NCBI GenBank assembly: GCA_041394265.1
Contig: JAWKIO010000006.1
Coordinates: 537,414-601,413 of the forward strand
Direction: 5' to 3'
Source of the DNA: Acidimicrobiales bacterium
Lineage (GTDB): Bacteria; Actinomycetota; Acidimicrobiia; Acidimicrobiales; SZUA-35
Length of the DNA stretch: 64,000 nucleotides
Below, one piece after another: positions 27,017-35,509 of the stretch (positions are counted from its first letter, which is position 1; every line of letters begins with the position of its first letter). The position numbers were made by a program, and so were the translations under genes. The notes beneath the pieces are model-generated. The model worked only from the letters and a program-made list of their open reading frames with translations. It made no database searches and was not told the DNA's origin.

Positions 27017-27954
27017 TTCGGACAGCACTCCGTTGGCTGAACTTGGCTCGGCGACTCGCAACGGTCGATTCCTGGGTGCTTGCGCTCGGTGATCTCGACA
27101 CCTTGCGCAGCGGCGACGCGCCGCAACGACTTCTCCGCCCGACGGATGACCAGTGCTACTGGGCCGATCCATTCTGGGCTCACCCGGATGGACGCAACAT
27201 CGTGCTGTGCGAGGAGTACGACTATCGAACTCGGCTCGGCTCGATCGTTGCCCTCGAGATCGGACCCGATGGCGAAGTGGCCAGCAAGACGACGGCCCTC
27301 GAGACCGGCGATCACCTGTCCTACCCCTTCACCTTCTTCGATGGCGAGGACTGGCGTTGCATGCCCGAGTCGTCGGCATCGGGCGCATTGTCGATCTACC
27401 GGCTCGACTCGTCGTTGCGCCTCGTCGATCCACAGCCCATCACGATCGAACCCGACGCGTTGGATGCCACCATGCACGAGGTCGATGGGCTACTGCTGCT
27501 CTTCTACACGACCGCCTCGGATCCCGAGACGCTGCGGATCGCTTGTGCAGAGCGCATCGACGGGCCGTGGACCGAGCATCCGGCGTCGGGTCAGTACCGG
27601 GGTGAGGTGCGTTCCGCCGGCCGCTTCCTCTCCACTGGGCACACGTTGTTGCGACCGACCCAAGACGGACGCCAGCGGTACGGCGGCGCCGTGCGATTGA
27701 GCGTCATCGATCAGCTGTCACCGTCCTGCTACAGGGAACGCCTGGCCGAGGTGATCGAACCGCCTCCTGGTTGGGAGGGTCTCCACACGTTGAACCGCCG
27801 CAACGACGGCATCGTGATCGTGGATCTCGTTCGCCGCGTCCCCGTGTGGCGGCACCGCTCGTTCGCGACATGGCGAATGTCGGAGTTGGTACGGCGCGTC
27901 GCAGAAGCTCGACGTCGATCGATGAAGGCCCGAACCTCCGAGGAGTGCCGATGA
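27013..27954 (+). CDS. beta-propeller protein of polysaccharide loci (GH43-like fold)
   Basis: 313 residues. YWADPFWAHPDGRNIVLCEE, GDHLSYPFTFFDGEDWRCMPES and SIYRLD are the repeated blade motifs of a five-bladed propeller family seen in O-antigen and capsule clusters and at the N-terminus of glucosamine inositolphosphorylceramide transferases. The Asp residues in ADPF and in later blades are those used by GH32/43/68-type folds, but a catalytic role is not established. The ATG at 27013 makes an ATGA overlap with the sulfotransferase stop; an ATG two codons earlier is also possible. Confidence 0.75.
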   Translation: MIRTALRWLNLARRLATVDSWVLALGDLDTLRSGDAPQRLLRPTDDQCYWADPFWAHPDGRNIVLCEEYDYRTRLGSIVALEIGPDGEVASKTTALETGDHLSYPFTFFDGEDWRCMPESSASGALSIYRLDSSLRLVDPQPITIEPDALDATMHEVDGLLLLFYTTASDPETLRIACAERIDGPWTEHPASGQYRGEVRSAGRFLSTGHTLLRPTQDGRQRYGGAVRLSVIDQLSPSCYRERLAEVIEPPPGWEGLHTLNRRNDGIVIVDLVRRVPVWRHRSFATWRMSELVRRVAEARRRSMKARTSEECR

Positions 27955-28886
27955 TCAGCCGAAGACTCCGCGAAGCCGCCAAACGCGGTTTCCACACCGG
28001 ATTCGCTGCCTGCCAGCGACTTGGCGTCGACGTGTTGCCGCGCCACTTCTATTCCCAGATACCCGACGTTCGGAGTCTTCGCTCCTCCGAAGGGTGGCGG
28101 CAACCACGATCGATGTACGGGATCGCCGGTGCATCGATCGAGGAGCAGGTCGGTTTCGTCAATGAGGTCTGCGAGCGAGAAGCTCGATCGACCCCATCGG
28201 ATCTCTACGAGCGCTCAGTGGCCGCCAACGGCGAGGACGGCGGCTTCGGTCTGGTCGAGGCCGCCTTCTTGTATTGCTTCATCCGAGCGACCCGGCCCCG
28301 GCGGGTCGTGCAGGTGGGCTGCGGCGTCTCCACGGCGGTGATCCTCGAAGCCGCGACGTCGGTCGGCCACGACATCGCGGTCACGTGCGTCGACCCGTTC
28401 CCCACGCCCTACCTCCAACGGCTGGGGGAGGTCGATCCTCGTGTCTCGGTCGTTGCCGAACGAGCCCAGGACGTCGCTCTCGATGTGCTGACCGATCTCG
28501 GTCCCGGGGACCTGTTCTTCATGGACTCCACGCACACTGTCAAGCCGGACAGCGAAGTCAATCGAGTCGTGTTCGAAGTACTGCCTCGGCTCGACCCTGA
28601 TATCTGGGTGCACGTTCACGACATCTACTTCCCGTTCGACTACGCGCCGGATCTCCTGAGCAACGATCTCTTCTTCTGGAGCGAGACCGCCCTCCTCTAC
28701 TCCTTCCTGGTCAACAACCCTGGCTATCGTCTCTGCGTGGCACAGAGCATGATCCACCACGAACAGCCCGAGGCACTCTCGAGGTACTTCTCGCACTATG
28801 TTCCGAGGGCGACCTCCGGCGGACTCTTCACCGACACGGTCGGTGAGTTTCCGGCCTCGCTCTATCTCCGGTCGGTGCGACCATGA
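27951..28886 (+). CDS. class I SAM-dependent methyltransferase (Methyltransf_24-like)
   Basis: 311 residues. RRVVQVGCGVSTAVILEAAT is the SAM-binding glycine motif, VTCVDPFPTPYL the acidic second strand, DLFFMDSTHTV and DIWVHVHDIYFPFDY the later core strands. This DSTH/HDIY arrangement is common in sugar or polysaccharide methyltransferases. A GAGGAG site precedes the ATG, which overlaps the preceding stop (ATGA). It probably methylates a sugar hydroxyl of the sulfated glycan. Confidence 0.8.
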   Translation: MISRRLREAAKRGFHTGFAACQRLGVDVLPRHFYSQIPDVRSLRSSEGWRQPRSMYGIAGASIEEQVGFVNEVCEREARSTPSDLYERSVAANGEDGGFGLVEAAFLYCFIRATRPRRVVQVGCGVSTAVILEAATSVGHDIAVTCVDPFPTPYLQRLGEVDPRVSVVAERAQDVALDVLTDLGPGDLFFMDSTHTVKPDSEVNRVVFEVLPRLDPDIWVHVHDIYFPFDYAPDLLSNDLFFWSETALLYSFLVNNPGYRLCVAQSMIHHEQPEALSRYFSHYVPRATSGGLFTDTVGEFPASLYLRSVRP

Positions 28887-29772
28887 GCGACGAACCTGCG
28901 GCAACGACCGGAACCGTGGTCTACCTCCTGGGGGCCCAGCATTCGGGCTCCACGATCATCGAGACGATGTTGGCCTCGAGTCCTGACGTGTTCGGACTCG
29001 GCCAAGTTGGCCACTTCTACACCTACACCGACTTCGAAACGTGCGAATGTGGGCAACGGGCCGCCGGTTGCGAGCCGTGTCGGAGCATCGTCGAACACGT
29101 CATCGAGCCCGCCGGCGTCGACCGATGTCGCCGGCTGATGAAAGGCCACTCGCCGTGAGACCGGCATCGTCGCGTTCCTTGCGTCAGCACCGGTCCGGAG
29201 GCGCTACGCCGCGTTGGCCGACGCCATGTTCACCGGCGCGTCGCACGACCGGGGCGACCACGCTCATCGACTCATCGAAGAATGTCTGTCGGGCCATTGC
29301 CCTCGCCGATGCCTCGGCTCACGACGTGAAGTGTGTCCACCTCGTCCGCGACTACCGGGGATTCATTCGATCCCGGGAGCGACGAACCGGCAGGACAGGC
29401 CATCTGGTCGGCTTCGCACGGCTTTGGAAGTGGATCGCCAAGAACTACATGGCGGTCCTGGTCGGCCGGTACGCCACGACGCCCGTGCTGACGCTCAACT
29501 TCGAAGATCTCACGAAGCCCGAGACCATTCGACGATTGTGCGAATTCTGCAACATCGACGCCGCCCCGGTCGTTGCGAACATGACCGACGGCCGCAGCGT
29601 CGATCGCCGCCACCTGTTCGAACCTCCACGACAGCTCGACTACTCGACGGTGACCTTCTCGAAGGATCGTGCGCTGGCCAGTCTTCAGACCTCACATCGG
29701 GATCGATGGTTGGAGATGTTCGGCGGCCGGTTGGGACGCCGATGGGGATACCCAAGGGACGCCGACCGTTGA
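28883..29772 (+). pseudogene. sulfotransferase disrupted by two frameshifts
   Basis: The reading begins MSDEPAATTGTVVYLLGAQ with the PAPS-loop HSGSTIIETML, then stops at 29158. The family-like sequence continues in the next frame (GIVAFLASAPVRRRYAALAD, about 29160-29250) and again in a third frame (TTLIDSSKNVCRAIALADAS, then VHLVRDYRGFIRSR) to 29772. The total, 890 bp, is what one intact gene of about 296 residues would occupy plus two stray bases. The ATG makes an ATGA overlap with the preceding gene, and the downstream gene keeps normal spacing. Either a recent pseudogene or two sequencing errors. Confidence 0.85.
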
Positions 29773-29774
29773 CC

Positions 29775-31022
29775 ATGATCACCGCGCCGGCGGCTCCTCG
29801 TCGGGTCTCGATCCGAATCGGAGTTCGGTCCGTTCGACGCTGGGTCGTCGTCTTGGGCTTGGTGCTGTCGGCGATCGGCGCGTGGACGCAGCTCATCGTG
29901 TTCGAGCAGGTAGCAGTGAGCTTCGCCGGCCTCATCTGGGCCGCGGAGGTGCTGCTGCTTGCGATGCTGTCGGTGTCGCTCAATCGCTTCCCGTTGCGAC
30001 TCGTACTCGGCACGATGCTCATGGTCGTTCCCGTGTTCTGGGGATCGCTGTTGACCTTCTCACGCCCGGTGGGTGGATCGGCGGCAGCAACGATCTTCGG
30101 GCTGGTCTCGCTCCCGCTGGCGACGACGGCCGCAGCGGTCGCGGTGGGCGAATCGGCCCGGTCGGAGCGACTGATTCGCAAGGGCCTCACCGCATTCGCG
30201 TGCGGCATTGCCGCTTCGACGCTGGTGAAGGTGGCAGTGCTCGGAACCGGTGGACGTGAGCTCAGTTCTCGGTCGTTCGGACTGGCCTCGGCGGTCGGTC
30301 TGGTATGGCTGATCTCTCAACATCCGTCACCATTCGGTTTTGCGCGCGACTGGCGTTGTTGGCTCGGCGCCGCCGCCGTGGCCCTCTCGCTCTCCCGAAC
30401 CGCAACGGTGGCTGCGCTGACCGCCCTGCTTCTGGTCAGCTGGTCCGGCTATCCCCGCAATCAACGATCTCCTCTTCGGGTCGCCGCACTCATCGTCATC
30501 GCCGTCCTGGGTCTCGTCAGTGCCCTCTCCACCTCGACCGTCGTCCAGAACCGGGTCTTCGGGCTCGAACAGACCGATGGCATCGCCTTCTCCGGACGTG
30601 AGAACCTGTGGCCCGGCGTCATCGATGCCATTCGCGCCGAGCCGTACGTCGGCGCCGGCCTCGGTCGGAGCGACATTCTCACCCTGCGGCTCGACGGAGT
30701 GCATCGCAATCCGCACAACGAGTTCCTTCGGCTTGGCTACGAGGTTGGCATCGTCGCCACCTCGTGCCTACTGCTCGGACTCGTGCTGCTGCAGATCGAC
30801 ATCCGCCGCCGGTGGCGCTCCGTCCGACACGGCGGGCCTCTCGAGTCGATCCGCCGCGATGTGGCGGTCTCCCTCGCGCTCCTCGTCGTGCTGCTCTACT
30901 TCATGATGTTCGACAACGTGCTGCTGTATCTCGGCACCCTCGTTCCCATCGGTACGACGTGGGGCTACACCTACGGCCGCGTTCGAGCGGCGGAGCACGA
31001 TCGAACGGCATTTGTCGGCTGA
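29775..31022 (+). CDS. O-antigen ligase/polymerase family membrane protein (Wzy_C)
   Basis: 415 residues with about ten membrane segments. The periplasmic-loop signature SGRENLWPGVIDAIRAEPYV, then GAGLGRSD and HRNPHNEFLRLGYEVGI is diagnostic of the O-antigen ligase/polymerase family. It starts 2 nt after the stop of the sulfotransferase pseudogene and ends overlapping the next gene (TGATG). In this locus, with an initiating transferase and a Wzz/BY-kinase, it most likely polymerizes the exported repeat units. Confidence 0.85.
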   Translation: MITAPAAPRRVSIRIGVRSVRRWVVVLGLVLSAIGAWTQLIVFEQVAVSFAGLIWAAEVLLLAMLSVSLNRFPLRLVLGTMLMVVPVFWGSLLTFSRPVGGSAAATIFGLVSLPLATTAAAVAVGESARSERLIRKGLTAFACGIAASTLVKVAVLGTGGRELSSRSFGLASAVGLVWLISQHPSPFGFARDWRCWLGAAAVALSLSRTATVAALTALLLVSWSGYPRNQRSPLRVAALIVIAVLGLVSALSTSTVVQNRVFGLEQTDGIAFSGRENLWPGVIDAIRAEPYVGAGLGRSDILTLRLDGVHRNPHNEFLRLGYEVGIVATSCLLLGLVLLQIDIRRRWRSVRHGGPLESIRRDVAVSLALLVVLLYFMMFDNVLLYLGTLVPIGTTWGYTYGRVRAAEHDRTAFVG

Positions 31023-31978
31023 TGCCCGAGCTCGCGTTCCTCACCTACTGCAGCCGGTCGGGCTCGACCAAGCTCGCCACGATGATCGACACGAGCGGCG
31101 CCGACATCATCGTCGTTCCCGAGTTCCGGTCGTCCATGCTCGCGTTCCGGTTCGGAGCCGATCATCGATTGTCACACCAGGAACTCGCCAAACTCACCAG
31201 ATCCGACGCCCAGCTCAGGACGAGCCTACGCCTCGAAGAGCCGGCGATCGATCGAGTCATCGCTGCCAGCGTCGCTGCGCCGCCCAGTTCGTACGTGCGA
31301 AACGTCGTCCACGAATACCTGGCCGGGGACCAGGCGAAGGTGGTCCTGGTGAAGAGTGGTCAGATGATCCACCATGCGAAGTCGGCCATCGACCAGGACG
31401 CCTCGATCCGCTGCATCTTCCTGGTGCGGGATCCCCGAGCGGTGGTGAGAAGCCTCTTGACGACCAAGATCCCCGGCCATCCGCTCGGCGCGACATTCGG
31501 ACTCGGCAGTCCGTTCTATTCCGCCCGCTTGTGGCGTGAGCGCCTTCGCGGTTACGTCACGGCCTCGACTGCGCACCCGACACAGGTTCGCCTCGTCCGG
31601 TACGAGGCGCTCGACGAGCCGTCGACCGTCGACGACGTGCTGCAGTTCCTCGGAGTCGACGGCACCGAGCGTGTCGATCGCCGAACCGGCTTCAACGTCG
31701 CCGACAACGAAGCGGCCATCCATCAGCGCGTCGATCGTCCCTTCGATCCGCTCGTCAACGAACAGTGGCGAGTGGAGCTCGCGCCGCGCACCGTGCGCTG
31801 GATCGAATCGATGCTGTTCCACGAGATGCGAGCCCTCGACTACCCCAGCACCGGCGACGTTCCGGGAATCGCCCGCCGCATCGAGGTCGGGCTGATGGCG
31901 ACGCTCTATCGGCCGCGCGAACTCGCTGACCGTCTGATTCGCCAGGCGTTGCTCCGCCTGGCACCCGAACGCTTCTGA
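31022..31978 (+). CDS. sulfotransferase family protein
   Basis: 318 residues. LTYCSRSGSTKLATMI is a PAPS 5'-phosphosulfate loop and CIFLVRDPRAVVRSLL the 3'-phosphate-binding segment with its conserved Arg and downstream Ser. It overlaps the polymerase stop by TGATG and closes the overlapping operon; only 99 bp follow before the next start. Probably a second carbohydrate sulfotransferase. Confidence 0.83.
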   Translation: MPELAFLTYCSRSGSTKLATMIDTSGADIIVVPEFRSSMLAFRFGADHRLSHQELAKLTRSDAQLRTSLRLEEPAIDRVIAASVAAPPSSYVRNVVHEYLAGDQAKVVLVKSGQMIHHAKSAIDQDASIRCIFLVRDPRAVVRSLLTTKIPGHPLGATFGLGSPFYSARLWRERLRGYVTASTAHPTQVRLVRYEALDEPSTVDDVLQFLGVDGTERVDRRTGFNVADNEAAIHQRVDRPFDPLVNEQWRVELAPRTVRWIESMLFHEMRALDYPSTGDVPGIARRIEVGLMATLYRPRELADRLIRQALLRLAPERF

Positions 31979-32068
31979 GTCTTCGAGGTCGTCCTACGGC
32001 CGGCCGGGCGGTGCGGACGAGTCCGCTGCCAGGCGATTTCACCCGTTCGGGGTCGAGCGATCCCGACC

Positions 32069-32074
32069 TACACT
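32069..32074 (+). promoter_or_regulatory. candidate -10 box of a leaderless promoter for the BY-kinase gene
   Basis: TACACT fits TANNNT and ends 6 nt before the ATG at 32081, which lacks any Shine-Dalgarno sequence. The hexamer 17 bp upstream (TTCGGG) matches TTGACA only weakly. The arrangement suggests that the tyrosine-kinase gene is transcribed separately from the upstream glycan operon as a leaderless mRNA. Confidence 0.4.
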
Positions 32075-32080
32075 TTGATG

Positions 32081-33697
32081 ATGGACCGTGAGAGGGATGC
32101 TGATCCAGAGCTGAGTCTCGCCGACTACGCCCGGATCCTCCGCAACCGTTGGCTGGCGGTCTTGACTCCGATCCTCATCTTCGGAGGTCTCGCCGCCTAC
32201 TCACTCAGCACTCGGACCCTCCAATACGAGTCGACGAGCAAGGTACTGCTCGCCGACACGGCGGCTCAGGCGGCGCTGCGTGGAGGCTCGCAGAACCCGA
32301 ACTCGTTGACCAGAGAAATGACGAACGAGATCTCGTTCGCTGCGAGTGACGACGTCAAGAACGCCGTGCGGGACGCGATCGGCGTCGTGCCGAAGGTCAC
32401 GGTGAGGGCCGATCCCAACTCTGACGTCCTGAGTTTCACCGGAAAGGCGAGCGATCCTGGCGATGCAGCGATGTACGCCAACACGTGGGCCGAGGCCTTC
32501 GTGTCGACCAAGCAGAAACAGGCCGGCGAGAGCCTCGATGCGGCCGTCGACCAGTTCAGTGAGCGAGTTGCTGTCCTGCGCGCTCAGCGAGACGCGTCCA
32601 CAGATCCTGCCGACCAGGCGCGAATCGACAGCGAGATCGACGCCGTCAACGCTGCCATCACGAATCTGCAGCTGACGGCGGGGGTCGCCGCGATCGGAAC
32701 GGCACAGGTCGTTCAAGTCGCGTCGAGTCCGACGGAGCCGACGAACCTCGACGCCAGGGTCATCCTCGCCATTGCACTTGCCCTCGGATTCGCCGTCGGA
32801 TCGATCGTGGCATTCGTGATCGACAACCTCGATCGCCGGATCAAGACGAGTGACGACATCATCCGGGCCGTCGGTCTACCGGTGCTCGGCACCATCGCTC
32901 GGGCGAGCCGCAAGGTGTCGGCACAGGATCTTGCGCTCGCCGTCAGCGATCGTCGTGAAGCGCGGGTCGCCGACGGCTACCAGAAGGTGCGGTCGTCGCT
33001 GCAGTTCGCTCTCTTGGGTCGCGACGTGAAGTCGATTCTGATCACGAGCGCCAACGAGTCCGAGGGCAAGACCACGACATCGTCGAATCTGGCGTGGGCG
33101 CTCGCTGCCGTCGGTAGCCGGGTGGTGCTGGCCGATATCGACTTCCGCCGCCCCAAGGTGCACGCGGTCTATGGGCTTGCCCGCGAGCCCGGCTTTTCGA
33201 ATCACCTGGTGGATCGCATCCCACTTCACGAGCTCGTTGCGCACGTCGAGGACGACGAGCGGACATTGGCCGTGCTGCCGTCCGGCACGACACCGCACAG
33301 CCCGGGCGACTTCCTCGCCTCACCAGATTTCCTCGAGACGCTGCGCTGGATCGAGTCCGAGGCCGACGTCGTGGTGCTCGACGCCCCACCGGTCCTGCCG
33401 GTCTCGGACACGCTCGCCATCGCCCACCATGTCGATCGAACCATCCTGACCGCGAGTGCCGGGTCCACCACGGTCGAGCAACTCCAGACGGCCGTCGAGA
33501 GCCTTCGAGCGGCCGGTGCCTCGATCGCCGGCGTCGTCCTGGTCGGGGGCAAGCAGGACCGCTCCTACGGCACGTACACCCAGCAGCAAACGACTCGGCG
33601 AGCCAGGCGCTCACGCGCCGAATCTCGAAAGACCAGCGGTACCGGAGCGACGTCGTGGTCACCCGCGCCGGCGAGCGGTGTCTCTGCTCGCTCATGA
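32081..33697 (+). CDS. polysaccharide co-polymerase with BY-type tyrosine kinase (Wzz-Wzc/CpsCD-like)
   Basis: About 538 residues. An N-terminal Wzz domain has a membrane segment (WLAVLTPILIFGGLAAYSL), a periplasmic part and a second segment (VILAIALALGFAVGSIVAFV). The cytoplasmic kinase follows: Walker A SANESEGKTTTSSN (Lys near 330), Walker A' VLADIDFRRPK and Walker B VVLDAPPVLPVSD. The tail contains RSYGTYTQQQ, with two tyrosines as likely autophosphorylation sites, fewer than in Gram-negative Wzc, and ends Arg/Ser-rich. It controls chain length and export of the polysaccharide. Start candidates TTG 32075, ATG 32078 and ATG 32081 are contiguous; the last best fits the leaderless spacing. 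Confidence 0.88.
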   Translation: MDRERDADPELSLADYARILRNRWLAVLTPILIFGGLAAYSLSTRTLQYESTSKVLLADTAAQAALRGGSQNPNSLTREMTNEISFAASDDVKNAVRDAIGVVPKVTVRADPNSDVLSFTGKASDPGDAAMYANTWAEAFVSTKQKQAGESLDAAVDQFSERVAVLRAQRDASTDPADQARIDSEIDAVNAAITNLQLTAGVAAIGTAQVVQVASSPTEPTNLDARVILAIALALGFAVGSIVAFVIDNLDRRIKTSDDIIRAVGLPVLGTIARASRKVSAQDLALAVSDRREARVADGYQKVRSSLQFALLGRDVKSILITSANESEGKTTTSSNLAWALAAVGSRVVLADIDFRRPKVHAVYGLAREPGFSNHLVDRIPLHELVAHVEDDERTLAVLPSGTTPHSPGDFLASPDFLETLRWIESEADVVVLDAPPVLPVSDTLAIAHHVDRTILTASAGSTTVEQLQTAVESLRAAGASIAGVVLVGGKQDRSYGTYTQQQTTRRARRSRAESRKTSGTGATSWSPAPASGVSARS

Positions 33698-33849
33698 CCA
33701 TGTGACCAGGGAAAGACGATCGTGTACGGCCAGTGGGTAAATGTCACCCATAGTGGCGCCACCCCTTGCCTCACCGTTCGATCGATGCGAAAGTTTGTAT
33801 TCCACAGGCGGGAGCGGCGGACCATGCTCCCAACAACTCGGAGGGAAGT

Positions 33850-34656
33850 ATGACCCGCAAGATCCGGTCGTCGATCGTCATTCTCGTTTGTACGTTGCTC
33901 TCGTTGTCAGCGGTGCCCTCCGCCTCGGCCCAAGGCTTGGCCGAGCCCACGACGCTCGACGAACTCACCCGACAGACCTCGTTCACGCCCGAGCATGCGC
34001 AGCTGCTCCGTCTCTACTGGGCCTTCTTCAATCGGGAACCTGATCTGCCCGGGGCAATCTACTGGATCGACCTTCGCGATGCTGGCTTGTCGCCGATCGC
34101 CATCGCCGACTACTTCTCCTCATCAGAGGAGTTCCGGAACACCTACGGCGACCGGACCGATCAAGAGTTCCTCACGATCGCCTACAAGAACATCCTCGGC
34201 CGGGTCTCGGACCAGGCGGGTTTCGACTACTGGCTGGCCGAGCTGCGGTCTGGTCTCCGCCGAGGCGAGGCGGTGCTCTACATCGCCGAGAGCATCGAGT
34301 TCCGAGGCCAGCACCCCTATCCGAAGCCAGGCGGTGTGGATTTCTCCGGCCAGGATCTCTCCGATCAGGTGATCAACGCGAAGAACTACGACGGCGCAAA
34401 CTTCACGAACGCCCGACTGGCTGACGCCCTCGTCTTCGACTCCAGCTTCGTCGGCGCCAACTTCACCGGAGCGACGATGACCGACATGGCGATCCAGCGT
34501 TCGAACTTCTCGGGTGCCAACTTCACCAACGCCGTCATGTCGGATGCCCTCATCTCGAAGTCCAGCAACTTCACGGGCGCCATCTGGAACAACACGGTGT
34601 GCCCTGACGAAACGAACAGCAACGACAACGGAGGCACCTGTGCAGGCCATCTGTAG
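33850..34656 (+). CDS. secreted DUF4214-pentapeptide-repeat protein
   Basis: 268 residues. A Sec signal peptide (IVILVCTLLSLSAVPSASA) is followed by a DUF4214-like helical domain with LLRLYWAFFNREPDLPGAIYW and YKNILGRVSDQAGFDYW, then about 16 pentapeptide-type repeats (NFTGA, NFSGA, NFTNA). The protein ends NNTVCPDETNSNDNGGTC-AGHL, a two-Cys cap shared with the lipoprotein at 36992. A strong GGAGGGAAGT site precedes the ATG. DUF4214 domains occur in S-layer and matrix proteins; with glycan genes on both sides, a role in the extracellular matrix is plausible but inferred. Confidence 0.82.
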   Translation: MTRKIRSSIVILVCTLLSLSAVPSASAQGLAEPTTLDELTRQTSFTPEHAQLLRLYWAFFNREPDLPGAIYWIDLRDAGLSPIAIADYFSSSEEFRNTYGDRTDQEFLTIAYKNILGRVSDQAGFDYWLAELRSGLRRGEAVLYIAESIEFRGQHPYPKPGGVDFSGQDLSDQVINAKNYDGANFTNARLADALVFDSSFVGANFTGATMTDMAIQRSNFSGANFTNAVMSDALISKSSNFTGAIWNNTVCPDETNSNDNGGTCAGHL

Positions 34657-34716
34657 TCGAGCCGTCCGACTGCTCGACGCCGAACTGTCGACGGGTCAGG
34701 GGAAAGGCCGAGCGCC

Positions 34717-35469
34717 ATGGCGAAGCTGAACGTCGAGGACGATCTTGTGTTCGAAGCCTCTGAGGTGTCGGTTTCCGCGGCCCCGGCTCTGCCGGCCGGA
34801 GGCATCCGTCTCGAGGACGACCTCGTGCTCCTGCCCGACCGCCCATGGGACGCTTCGCCGGCGCTCAAGCGTGGGCTCGACATCGTCGTGTCACTCATTG
34901 CCCTGGTCGTGCTCGCACCCCTCCTGGTCGTCCTGGCCGTGCTCGTGGCCGCAACCAGCCCGGGTGGAGCGTTCTTCGTGCAACGACGAGTCGGGAGGAA
35001 CGGTACGTACTTCCCGTGCGTCAAACTTCGCACCATGCATGCATCGAGCGAGCAACGTCTCGCCGATGTCCTGGCTCGTGACGACGCGCTGCGCACCGAG
35101 TGGGAACAGTGTCAGAAACTCACGCTGGATCCACGGGTCACGCGTCTCGGCCGTCTCCTTCGCTTGTCGAATCTCGACGAACTCCCCCAACTGTGGAACG
35201 TACTGTGCGGGCAGATGAGCCTGATCGGGCCTCGGCCGGTCGTGCCACTCGAGACCGTGCGATACGGAGCGCACCTCGACGAGGTCCTGAGCGTTCGTCC
35301 GGGCCTGAGCGGCCTTTGGCAGACCTCCGGTCGCAACAATCTCAGCTACGACGAGCGAGTCAGACTCGATCTCGTCTATGTCCGCACGCGAACGATGCGA
35401 GTCGATCTGAAGATCGCTCTTCGAACGCTGGTGGTGACGGTGCAAGGAAGCCGAAGCGGCGCTCGCTGA
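34717..35469 (+). CDS. undecaprenyl-phosphate sugar-1-phosphate transferase (WbaP/CpsE-type, initiating)
   Basis: 250 residues. After a short hydrophilic N-terminus comes one membrane anchor (LDIVVSLIALVVLAPLLVVL), then the catalytic core of the bacterial sugar transferase family: FFVQRRVGRNGTYFPCVKLR, LSNLDELPQLWNVLCGQMSL, IGPRPVVPLE and RPGLSGLWQTSGRNNLSYDE. This short form has only the core domain, as in monotopic enzymes. It loads the first sugar phosphate onto undecaprenyl phosphate, starting the lipid-linked unit. The adjacent epimerase gene lies 40 bp downstream. Confidence 0.92.
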   Translation: MAKLNVEDDLVFEASEVSVSAAPALPAGGIRLEDDLVLLPDRPWDASPALKRGLDIVVSLIALVVLAPLLVVLAVLVAATSPGGAFFVQRRVGRNGTYFPCVKLRTMHASSEQRLADVLARDDALRTEWEQCQKLTLDPRVTRLGRLLRLSNLDELPQLWNVLCGQMSLIGPRPVVPLETVRYGAHLDEVLSVRPGLSGLWQTSGRNNLSYDERVRLDLVYVRTRTMRVDLKIALRTLVVTVQGSRSGAR

Positions 35470-35509
35470 TACACGGCGGTATCAGCGGTTACAGAAAGAA
35501 GTTTGGAAC

